The notes below the pieces were generated by a model. The model saw only the letters and a list, made by a program, of their open reading frames with translations. It did not search any database and was not told the DNA's origin. The position numbers and the translations under genes are program-made. Shown piece by piece: positions 45,546-56,515 of a DNA stretch of 64,000 nt. The first letter of the stretch is position 1; the number at the start of each line of letters is the position of its first letter. Source of the DNA: Physella acuta (Eukaryota > Mollusca > Gastropoda > Physidae); contig NW_026732777.1 of NCBI RefSeq assembly GCF_028476545.1, forward strand, positions 198,501-262,500, given 5' to 3'.

Positions 45546-45849
45546 TAGAGTGTGTGGGCCATAGAGAAGAAAATATTACCCGTGTCTATTCAAGTTGGAC
45601 CAGCAATAATAAAAAGCGGAAGTAGTTCATCACTCCAACGCCTCAGCCGCCAAAGCGGATGTTGGACGTGAAGAGAGGAAGTAAAGAGAAACTGATAGTA
45701 ACTGCTAGAGATATGTGAAGTCATGGACATGTGTGGGTTTTAATCCTAAGGTTTCACCTAGCTAACAAAAGGCATACAAGAATGCAAAATCATTTTGGCA
45801 AGTATATTTCTGTTTCAAACATGACGGCATTTCAAGAAATAGTGTGGTC

Positions 45850-46008
45850 AGAACTATGTCCAACCGTCTTTACTTTCCCTAACTTGAGTTAGTTACCCAT
45901 CAGAGCTGGGTCGACTCTTAGTGACATTCTATCAACATGAACCCGGATTAGAACTAGATACTTTCATATTACCAGACTTGCGCTCTACCTCTAGGCCACG
46001 CCGTCCTT
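45850..46008 (-). mobile_element. tRNA-derived SINE
   Basis: On the minus strand GGCGTGGCCTAGAGGTAGAG (A-box) and CTAGTTCTAATCCGGGTTC (B-box region) head a body with CAGCTCTGATGGGTAACTAA and GGGAAAGTAAAGACGG. It is the same family as 49437-49562. Confidence 0.72.
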
Positions 46009-46274
46009 TAAGTATTTTATACAATTTTCTAGAAATAAAAGTAGATAATTATGCATTACTGATCCCAGGCCAATGTTCACTTTGTTAAATTTTTACACTA
46101 AGAAGTTCGACTCAATTACTGTATGCTATCTGTTGACGTTATGTGTTCCACGGGCTACTTGTTGTGACGTAAGCCGCTACACGGTCACTGAACAAGGTGC
46201 AATGCAGTGCAGGTATCTTTACATCTGTTTATCTACCTGCGCTTTACACCTGAGGACATGCTCAGGCTTGTTGC

Positions 46275-46845
46275 TGGCAGTTTGTGCTGATGTAGCCACA
46301 GCTACCTTGTGTTGATGTAGCCACAGCTACCTTGTGTTGATGTAGCCACAGCTACCTTGTGTTGATGTAGCCACAGCTACCTTGTGTTGATGTAGCCACA
46401 GCTACCAAATGTTGATGTAGCCACAGTTACCTTGTGTAGATGTAGCAACAGTTACATTGTATTGATGACCTTCAGCTATCTTGTGATTATGTAGCTACAG
46501 CTACCTAGTATTCAGATAGCCACAGATACATTGTTGTGTATATGTAGCCACAGCTACCTTGTGTATATGTAGCCACAGTTACCAAATGTTGATGTAGCCA
46601 CAGTTACCTTGTGTTGGTGTAGCCTCAGCTATCTTGTGATTATGTAGCCACAGCTACCCTGTGTAGATGTTACCAGTTACTTTATGTAGATATAGCTACA
46701 GCTGCATTGTGTTGATGTAGCCACAGCTACCTTATGTGAATGTAGCCACAGCTACCTTTTATGAATGCAGCCACAACTACCTTTATGTAGATGTAGACAC
46801 TGAAACCTAGTATTCAGTTAGCCACAGCTACCTTGTGTTGATGTA
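46275..46845. repeat. 25-bp minisatellite array
   Basis: About 23 units of TTGATGTAGCCACAGCTACC plus TTGTG. The left five are nearly identical and the rest are diverged. GTAGCcacaGCTAC is an internal inverted repeat in each unit. Confidence 0.94.
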
Positions 46846-47454
<609 letters not shown>

Positions 47455-47875
47455 TGGTGTGTTTTGTTTAAAAACATGTTAATGAGACAGAAAGCTTAGG
47501 TAATAGAAAACTATATTAAGGCATTATTTTGTTCACGCCAATAATTCAAATACATGTCTCATCCAAGGCTTACCCTGAAAGCTCTGTGCATACATTTAAA
47601 TATCGTGAATAAATGCATAAACTCCCCTTTGATGGGAATTGTAAGGCTTTTGGCGAGACCCGAGTTATTTTCTTACCACAAAAAAAATAAAAAAAAAAAA
47701 TAAAAAAAAAAAAACGCAGAACTGTCGTATGTACCTGAATATGCATGTTTAGTTTTACTCATAACGAAACAGTTGGAACTGGAACAGATGTCATGAACAC
47801 ACGTATAGTACTCGCCTAGCGTTGATTCCTACTGCAATCAAATTCCTTTTGTACGGAATAAATTATTGAAAAAAT
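47455..47875. other. Unique sequence with A-runs
   Basis: A broken poly-A tract lies at 47681-47714. No gene is recognised. Confidence 0.5.
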
Positions 47876-48573
47876 AAACCGGTAGTGATCTCCCCTAAAC
47901 TTTCTCGAATATTCTTATATAAAACAACAGGGGATGGTAACTGGGGATATAGTTATGATTTTTAATCCATTTTAAATACTTAAACTTTTTAAAATAGAAT
48001 AGAATCTCATAAAAAAAACATTGCGCACCAAGCAAACGCCGAATAAAAACGCGTATAATAGTGCGCAATATTATTAGTACTTTAAAAATTTACATTAGTT
48101 TTTTGAGAAATCGGAAGTAGCGTAAATTACTACTTCCAGTCAACGGAAATTACTCAAAATTTAACAGAAGGTAGAGAATTAGATCTTTTACTTACATGTG
48201 AAATTTCATTTATCTATCTGAAATAGTACTCAAGTTATAGGCTTTTAAAAAATTCAAAGTAGGAAAAGTACCACTTCCGGTTATCGGAAATCGCTCAAAA
48301 GTTGATACGGATCTACGATTTTGATAAAATACTTATATATGAAATTTCATCAACCTAGCTGTAACGGTACTCAAGTTATCGTGTTTACACACGGACAGAC
48401 ACACACACACACAGACACACACACACACACACAGACATACGGACAAGATTGCAAAATTATGTTTTTCCGTATCAGTGAGGTGTAAAACGTCGAGATTTGT
48501 AAAAATCTCGATTTTTTTTTTTTGCACGATTACAATACTTTCTCTATACTACGTATATACGAGAAAGTAAAAA
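47876..48573 (+). mobile_element. 0.7 kb interspersed repeat, copy 2
   Basis: Matches 14726-15505 closely, except for a shorter 3' part between the CA tract and CACGATTACAATACTTTC. It carries the same internal duplicated ACTTCCGGTTA unit and ends GTATATACGAGAAAGTAAAAA. Copy 1 has an extra segment of about 90 bp after the microsatellite. Confidence 0.75.
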
Positions 48574-49436
48574 AAGCATACCGTCGGCTCGATGTTAATG
48601 GCGTTGGCCGACCAAAGTGGGGGTCTTCATGTACACCAGCCCGGCCGTTACTTCTTTGTCTCCCTCTCTGACATTTGACGCCCACGACTTCATTCCCCAC
48701 CCCCACCCCCCTGCCCCAGCCACCCACCCCGCCATGAACCCTCTACAGACTGGGGTCAAACTAAAACAGGCAAGCGAGCAGATCCAAGCAGCGCGGTGCT
48801 CTATTATTCAGACAAATGGATGAGCATCAAAGGGCAGTGTGGGCATCTAAGGGCAGAGTTTGCCATGCTGAGATCGGTGGTATTAAACTACATCTAAGTG
48901 GTGATACATTTTTTCCAGCTTAGTTAGCCTCTAAATGGTTATAAGTTTTGAGCTTAGGTAACCCATAAGTATCCTTCATCTCAGTGGTGATAGTCTCGAG
49001 CTTAAGTAACACACATGTAAATGGTGATACAATGTTTCCTCCTTAGTCATCATCTCAATGGTATTAGTTTAGTGCTTAGGTTACCAACATCTAAGTGATT
49101 CGAGCGTAGGTATAGCTTAGAACAGTACCACTGTATATTTATGTTGAATCGTATTATACCCCTGCTCAGTGCAAGGCTTCTCAACCCTTCTCCTACAACG
49201 ACCCCTTTCAAAAAACAGCTAGTCAGCGCTTACTTAGGGAGAGCGGTCTCCGTTTGGAGACCTCTGCTCTACAGCCAATTTTAAAACGTCTTTATTCTGT
49301 ACTCACCTTTATCCTCAGTGATTCATAATGCAGATGAAGTAAAAATCTTTTTCGAACCTGACGGCTAGTCGAGTTCACCTGTTTATGTACCCTAGGTATA
49401 TGCAAGTATAGTGTGGTGAGAATTATGCTCAGCTGA
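48574..49436. other. Unique sequence with weak repeats
   Basis: From 48860 to 49100 there are loose repeats of CATCTAAGTGGTGATA and GAGCTTAGGTAAC, perhaps an old satellite of about 60 bp. The open frame at 48617-48823 has no recognisable homology. Confidence 0.45.
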
Positions 49437-49562
49437 ATTTACTTATCCTAACGTGAGTCAGGTACCCATTTGAGCTGGGTGGACTCAATGAAGTTATACT
49501 GACACAAAGCGGGAATTCGAACTCGAGACGTATGCTCTACCATTCAACCACACCTTCCCACA
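49437..49562 (-). mobile_element. tRNA-derived SINE
   Basis: The best preserved copy: on the minus strand GGTGTGGTTGAATGGTAGAG (A-box) and CGAGTTCGAATTCCCGC (B-box), then CCACCCAGCTCAAATGGGTA and CCTGACTCACGTTAGGATAA. Body fragments of the family recur at 49745-49785 and 52125-52180. Confidence 0.75.
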
Positions 49563-50401
49563 GCCCTTTTAAATAGCCCAATAAAACTCTGTTCGTCCAC
49601 GTCACCCCAACCTCATCGATCCAGTGTTAAGCGAAGCGTTGCATCATAATGAAATCAATTAACCGGACAATTCAGCCCGCTTTCCCTCCGGATATTCCAA
49701 CACGACCTTCAGCCTCGGTCAAATTGTTGTCGTCTCTAAATGCGGCCTGAGTACTCATTAGAGCTGGGCGGACTCGGGAGGTAATTTATATGTCGTGCAG
49801 CTCTATAAAAAACAACATACTAATGCGTGTCCATTTTTACTTTGACAAGAACGTAAAAACAAAGAAAACTATTTTTTTTAAACTATGAAAAGTCTTAAAA
49901 TCAAAACCTTAACGTGTTCCCAGAAAAATGCGCAAACGGAAAACTGCGCAACCGAAAATTATGCAAATAGAAACAAATGCGCAAATATAAACAAACTATA
50001 CAAATACACTTTTAATGGGTCATAATTTGAGGAAAGTGTTTTCTTATGCTACATTGTACATGTAGTCATTCTTTGCTAGCGTTTATAAATGTTCAATTTA
50101 AAGAAAATAAATTCCCGTGCGCAGTTATGTTTGCGCATCTTTCTGGTCACCGATTACAGGATGTCATTATTTATCAAAAGAAATAACAATTAACAAATGT
50201 CACGAGCGTTGTCACGTGACTGAGTGACGCAGACTGGTTCAGCGGTTACTAAGGCAAAAACAACATAGAACGGCTGTACACTCCAAAAGTCTCAAATCTA
50301 CAGCCACAAACACATATGGGCAGTGAAGTCTCAAATCTACGACCAAAAACATAGACGAGCAGAAAAAATGTAACAGTCAATAAAATCGAGGACCAACCAG
50401 A
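49563..50401. other. Unique AT-rich sequence
   Basis: A SINE body fragment lies near 49745-49785 (ACTCATTAGAGCTGGGCGGA). A few ATGCGCAAA repeats lie near 49925-50000. No gene is recognised. Confidence 0.5.
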
Positions 50402-50614
50402 GTTTCTTTCAAGTACATCCAAACCCCCCCCCCCCCCCCATTCCAGGAAGAAATAGAACAAAAATATGTAATTTGAATAGAAAGTCAAATACTTTGACCA
50501 GTGTCCGAATCCCCCCTCTCAATCCGAAATTTTTAGTGCGCTACCCCCCCCCCCCCTTTCGGAAGTATTACGTGCCCCCTCCCCACCCACTGGATAGAAA
50601 TGTCTGAAAGAAAT
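50402..50614. mobile_element. MITE with GTTTCTTTCA inverted ends (copy 3)
   Basis: Starts GTTTCTTTCAAGTACATCC and ends TGTCTGAAAGAAAT. It contains two C-runs of 12-14 and GACCAGTGTCCGAATCCCC, comparable with ACCAGTGTCTCCCC in copy 1. Confidence 0.65.
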
Positions 50615-51250
50615 ACCCCCTGCGACGAACAACATAGACTTGACAAATTTAACACTGTCAAATCTACGGCCATAAAACAGCATTAAAACAAAACACAACT
50701 TGCTAGACTGAACTTTCAAGCGGATGTAAACAGAAATGGTTGAGACAAGGTCACGATAGGTAAAGTTTGTCATCACAGGTAAACATGGCATTGGGTGTGT
50801 TATACAGGTGACAAATGTCTTACTGGCGACAGGGGCGTAACCCCGACATTATAACAGAACAGATGGGTTTTAATTGATTAGACATACCCGCATAAATTCG
50901 TATGAATGGTATTGCAAACTATCGTACTTTATTGACAATGGGGTCAGGGCTCTGGGATCTGGTATACAAATATCGCGACAATACAAATATGTGGGTATAT
51001 TGTAAGCATCGTTTATTAACTGTATATTCGGCTATATAGCTAGTACTATACTTGTTTCTGGGTTGGGGGGGGGGGGGGTTTGGGAGGAGTGGAGGGAGGG
51101 GAGGGTTTGGGAGGAGTGGGGGGGGGGGGTACATTGACGTTAAGAAAAGACCGTACATAAATACATTTACAAGAATTATAAGTCGAATACTTTCAAATAA
51201 AAAATAATAAAAAAAACAACAAAAAAACATAACGAAGCTGTGATAATCAC
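50615..51250. other. Unique sequence with a G-rich tract
   Basis: G-runs at 51062-51130 (GGGTTTGGGAGGAGTGG flanked by runs of 10 or more G) are a polypurine segment able in principle to form G-quadruplexes. No gene is recognised. Confidence 0.55.
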
Positions 51251-51251
51251 C

Positions 51252-51320
51252 CAGAGGCGTAGCCAGAGGAGGGGGTGCGGTGGGGCCCCAGGCGCCAACT
51301 CTAGTGGGTGGTGGGCGCCG
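51252..51320. mobile_element. Left-end fragment of the CAGAGGCGTAGCC MITE family
   Basis: CAGAGGCGTAGCCAGAGG followed by a GGCGCC-containing segment resembles the MITE at 2091-2275. The right end was not found. Confidence 0.45.
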
Positions 51321-51880
51321 AACGGGATTGCAAAAAAAAAAAAAATTAATTAAAAGCTTATTCTGAGCTCCATTGCTGGATTACACACAGTCGAAGTTAA
51401 GAATGTTGACCACTGCTTGATGGTAGCTTACAATTACATCGTACTAGCAAAATACAAGTTTATCTGTCGAGGGGGGGGGTGTCTAATCTTAAAAGAAAGT
51501 GTACCTTAAAGCTACTACCTCAACATGAACTCTACACACACCAAAAACACAATGAACACCTTTTCTGATACACCCTTAAGCCACACAAAACGCGCGACAT
51601 TTCAGTATAAAAAAAATCATTAAAAACAACAAAACCCAGACAGAAATTTCACCGACCAACTCCATTTCCTTCCCCGAACATTTGCACCCCCCCCCCTTCA
51701 CGTCTTAGTCTCGCGCTAATACAAACTCCCGCGGTGTTTGAATACCGGAGCGAGAAGTCATATTTTTGTTATTCAATTAAACGCGATAATGTTGCTATAG
51801 GGAAGAGAACGAGGAAATGAATTATGGGGAATGTTTTCGTGACGTGATTACAACGTTCATGGACCGAGTTAATCACCAAG
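51321..51880. other. Unique sequence
   Basis: No gene or element recognised. Confidence 0.5.
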
Positions 51881-51884
51881 GCAT

Positions 51885-52080
51885 TTAAGGCATTTAGATC
51901 AGATTCGTTAAGACATGAACAAATTTATGATCGTACAGAATTTATATCAGATTCGTTAAGACAAACAAATTTATGATCTTACGGAATTTATATCAGATTT
52001 TTTTAAAGACATGAACACATTTATGATCTTATAGCATTTATATCAGATTTGTTGATACATTAACAAATGTATGACCCTAC
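51885..52080. repeat. About 52-bp minisatellite
   Basis: Four units containing TTTATATCAGATTCGTTAAG, ACATGAACAAATTTATGATC and TTACGGAA variants. Confidence 0.88.
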
Positions 52081-52309
52081 AGATGCTATATATAAGGCTT
52101 ACACACATTTCATTACGGCAGTCTTTATTTTCCCCTCACGTGAGTCAGGTACCCATCAGGACAGAGTGGACTATGGTGAACTCTACTTCGTCTGCCATAA
52201 GTACCTCTGGTTGACGCTCACTTATGACAATACAAATACGGTCAGTGTTAGAGTTTTTTGTCTAATTCGATGAGACAAAAATTTTATTATCTTACCGATG
52301 CGGTTAGTT

Positions 52310-53105
52310 AGACTTTATCTGCAGGTAAAAATATAGTAAGATAATGGTTAGAGTTTAGATGTTAGGGTTTAGATTCGTTGTTATGTGGAGATGTTTTATG
52401 ATCCTATATGTGTTGTTAGTTAGGATTTACTAGACGTAGGCTAAGAGTTACGATACAACTAGGCAATGATTAGTGTTTAGATGTTTGGTTTTAGATTCGT
52501 TGCGACGTGAAAAAAACAATTAGGATCTTACATGTGTTGTTAGACTTTAGGCTTACAGTTATGTTACAACTTGGTATGGTTAGTGTTTAGTTTTAGATTT
52601 GCTGTGACGTAAAAACCAATTAGGATCTCACATGTGTTGTTAGTTAGACTTTAGGCTTACAGTTATGTTACAACTTGGTATGGTTAGTGTTTAGATGTTA
52701 AGTTTTAGATTCGTTGTGACGTGAAAACAAAAATTAGGATCTTACATGTGTTGTTAGTTAGACTTTACGTAACCTTATCTTACAACTAAGTATGGGTAGT
52801 GTTTAAATGTTTGGTTTTAGATTCGCTGTGACGTGAAAAAAAAATTAGGATCTTACATGTGTTGTTAGTTAGACTTAACGTAACCTTATCTTACAACTAA
52901 GTATGGTTAGTGTTTAAATGTTTGGTTTTAGATTCGCTGTGACGTGAAAAAAAAATTAGGATCTTACATGTGTTGTTAGTTAGACTTTACGTAACTTTAT
53001 CTTACAACTAAGTATGGTTAGTGTTTAAATGTTTGGTTTTAGATTCGCTGTGACGTGAAAAAAAAATTAGGATCTTACATGTGTTGTTAGTTAGACTTGA
53101 CATAG
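52310..53105. repeat. About 110-bp minisatellite
   Basis: Seven units containing TTAGGATCTTACATGTGTTG, TTAGTTAGACTTTACG, ACAACTAAGTATGGTTAGTG and TTTTAGATTCGCTGTGACGT. The last three are nearly identical at about 112 bp. Confidence 0.93.
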
Positions 53106-53324
53106 GCTTAGAGTTACGTTACTGGCTTTTAATGGTTAGACTTGGGTGAGTGGGTAATTTTAAATGTGCTGCGTCTTTAATGTTAAACATCACGTGCATG
53201 CAGGATAGACTTTTAGTACAAGTGTGTAATGGTCAGAGTTGTAGCAAGTGTTACGATCTGTGGATGGTTTTTGTTTCAACAGTTATTTCTGTACGTCTCT
53301 GTTGACATCAACATGTAGCTGTAT

Positions 53325-53604
53325 ATCTTATGTTAAGTTCAGATACAAAACAACATCACACGACATATGTAACTGTATACATGATGTTATTGCAGATAAC
53401 ATCACAAGACATACGTAGCTGTACATTTGATGTTAAGGACAGATACAAAACAACATCACAAGACATAGGTAACTATATCTTATGTTAAGTTCAGATACAG
53501 AACAACATCACAAGATATACGTAACTGTACATTTGATGTTAAGGACAGATACAAAACAACATCACAAGACATATGTAACTGTATATCTAATGCTATGTAT
53601 ATGT
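53325..53604. repeat. About 52-bp minisatellite, left part
   Basis: Units with AGATACAAAACAACATCACA, AGACATATGTAACTGTA and CATTTGATGTTAAGG. A related half-unit continues after 55547, on the far side of the piggyBac insertion. Confidence 0.88.
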
Positions 53605-53608
53605 TTAA

Positions 53609-55542
53609 CCCTTTCCCCGGCAACATATTTGGTACCCTGTCCCCGGCAACTGGGTGGATCACACCCAAAGACTTTCTTATAGTAAATTCTTTTCTTTGTT
53701 CATTGTGGGGTGGGTAACAATACTGACACAGTTGAGGTATTCAGGGCACAGAGGCCATGGGGAACACAAGACATGTTGTTGTCAATTGGAGAGCTGTAAT
53801 ATGATACTACAGGTTGATGGGATTCTCAAGCAAGAGTTAACCTGTGGGTGGACACATGTAGTGATTTATACTCTTTGCTGGAGTTCTGACTTGCAGTTAC
53901 AGACAGAACTGTAGTTTAGAGTTACAATAGGTTAATGAAATGCAGGGGTAAGATTGCCTGTGGGAGGACATATATAGTGATGTGTACTCTTTTAGGGAGC
54001 TCTGGAATGTAGATAGAGACATTCGAGCCTTTTAGAGTAACTTGACATTAACCTCATTAGGAGTACGAATGAGGACAAAAAGGCAAAACAACTTTGTAAT
54101 GCTGCTTGAAAGTTAATACTGGGCAATTAATTGATCAAACTGGGAGTGGGGTGGGCGTTCTACAGGTTGTGACCCTGAGAGTAAGGTTTATAAATAGTCA
54201 CAAACGTTATAGAGAACACAACAGAAACAAGTCTTGAACGCTTTTGTCTAAACTCAAGTGCTAATGATAAAGGAATATATTTGCCAGTTTTAGTATAGCA
54301 GGTGAAAATGACCAACAAGTTTTGAGTCTGAACTATCAGAGGTAGAAGATGAAGAATGGCAGCCATCAGTATCAAGCAGCTCTGATGACGAGGTCTACCC
54401 AATATACTGCATTTCAACTATCAATAATGTGTCAACAGTTGGCACTCATAATGAAATGAAACGGCTGGTGCAAAGTGAAGAAAAAGAAATATTTTCAGGA
54501 AAGACAAAGTAACAGTACACTAGACCACTGCCTGAAGTGCTAATCCCAGGAAATTTAAAAACAGCCTGACCCTAAATATTTCTTCTGTGCATGAATACAA
54601 AAAATAATACAACCAATATTTGACTGCATTAGCAGGGATGGAGAGAAAGCAAGAGCAGACACTGACACTCTGCAGAATAACAATTTAGTTGTATGTCAAT
54701 TCAGTTCTGCTTATGGAAATTTTTGAAGGCAGAATTTTCTATGAAGAAATTCAGCAACCTTCTGGGTCATATTCACTTCACAACAATAACACAAACAGTC
54801 CATCAGGCTCATGGTATATTTGCTTCCGTTATGGTAGATATTCCATTCAAATTTAGAAAGGTGTTATGTTTCTGGAGAGATCATTACTAATTAGCAACTG
54901 ATTGATTTTAGAGGTGGGAGTAGATTTATCCAATACATACCAAGCAATTCCGATAAGTATGGAATTAAAATATTTTGGACCTGTGACTTATGTAAAACCA
55001 CTAAAAGGGTGCCCATATTTTATAAAAAAAACTTAAGTTCCCTGCCAGCAAAAGGAAATGTCCAGTTATTTTAATTTTAACTAACAACTGTGCTCTCTGA
55101 GGTGTAAATTATTAAAACCTGTTAATGTTCTATTATTTTGTTACTAAAGTTGATTACTTCAATCTGGTTTGATATTTTTGTTACTCAAATACCTTCAGAT
55201 TGTTAATTTATAGTTAAACTTTGAAAATGTAAAACAATGACTTAACCCACAATGAGTAAAAACAAATTGTTAGAAGCCAGTTTATAAGTTATAAGTATTT
55301 TTTCCATTCAAAATTGTCTAAGGGTGTGTAGCACCCAGTTGCCAGGGACCGTATAAAAAAATTTCAAACCCTCATAAAAAAATTTTTTACGCATATTTTT
55401 TCAATTTTCAACCTCCAATGTGTTCATCCCAACCACCTTATAGATGGGAATGAGGCCCAGAAAAATTTATAAAACGAGACTCGAGATATGAGCAAAAATA
55501 TAGCGACTTCGGGTCGATTACACCCAGTCGCCGGGGAAAGGG
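53609..55542 (+). mobile_element. piggyBac DNA transposon, decayed
   Basis: The element starts CCCTTTCCCCGGCAAC and ends with the inverted complement GTCGCCGGGGAAAGGG; it is bounded by TTAA on both sides (53605-53608 and 55543-55546), the hallmark of piggyBac. A subterminal copy of the end sequence, CCCTGTCCCCGGCAACTGGG, lies at 53635-53654, and a similar inverted word (CACCCAGTTGCCAGGGAC) near 55330-55347. At 1.9 kb it is shorter than a usual autonomous copy and its coding region is interrupted by stops and frame changes, so it cannot make transposase. Confidence 0.9.
54318..55030 (+). pseudogene. piggyBac transposase relic
   Basis: Near 54318-54400 the acidic N-terminus SELSEVEDEEWQPSVSSSSD is readable, typical of piggyBac-like transposases before the catalytic domain. 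At 54904-54990 the segment RGGSRFIQYIPSNSDKYGIK continues with IFWTCDLC, matching the conserved RG(K/R)xxFxQYIPSKPAKYGIK block near the second catalytic aspartate. Between them a stop closes the first frame, a later piece reads in another frame, and most of the domain carrying the first catalytic aspartate is absent. The 3' cysteine-rich domain was not found. Confidence 0.82.
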
Positions 55543-55546
55543 TTAA

Positions 55547-55970
55547 ACTAAATGCTAAGATATATATATAACTGAACATGTGATGTTAATTACAAATATA
55601 AAACAATACCACAACAACAGGGAGGGGGAGTACGGTTGGTGTTAAAACAAAGATCGGACACAGCAGGTTTACAACAGGTAACGCTGCTGCGTGTCAAGAC
55701 CCGAACACCTAACCCTGCTCCGTGTAGAGAATGACAGACTGTTCGACCACCATGGCGGTTAGCGCATACTGTACCATGGTCCCGTTAAACCGTGACATAA
55801 ACCCTGGGCCCACTAGCGCCCGTCAGCTATAGGATGAGGTGAGACGCCGCTGGGTTTATTAATTAATTAATCGGCGGGGAAGCGTTGCATGGTGTCATTG
55901 CATGTAATGGAGATTTGGTGGTGTTATAGTTTTTTCATGCTGGGGAGCCAATATTAGCACTAAATATACA
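55547..55970. other. Sequence right of the piggyBac relic
   Basis: Begins with a remnant of the 52-bp array, then unique DNA. A tRNA-like patch near 55690-55760 (AAGACCCGAACACCTAACCC) may be a SINE relic. No gene is recognised. Confidence 0.45.
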
Positions 55971-55991
55971 CACACGCACGCACACACACAC

Positions 55992-56044
<53 letters not shown>
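55971..56044. repeat. (CA)n/(TA)n microsatellite
   Basis: CA/CG repeats followed by about 25 TA units. Confidence 0.96.

Positions 56045-56515
<471 letters not shown>

Noticed and set aside
45150-45564. Three overlapping plus-strand open frames with GCSKVQWVVQRYSGLFK repeats
   Set aside because: A 20-bp unit without stops opens all three frames at once; there is no independent coding evidence.
49490-49562. tRNA gene on the minus strand
   Set aside because: A-box and B-box words are present, but the acceptor and anticodon stems do not close and a conserved SINE body follows, so it is a SINE.
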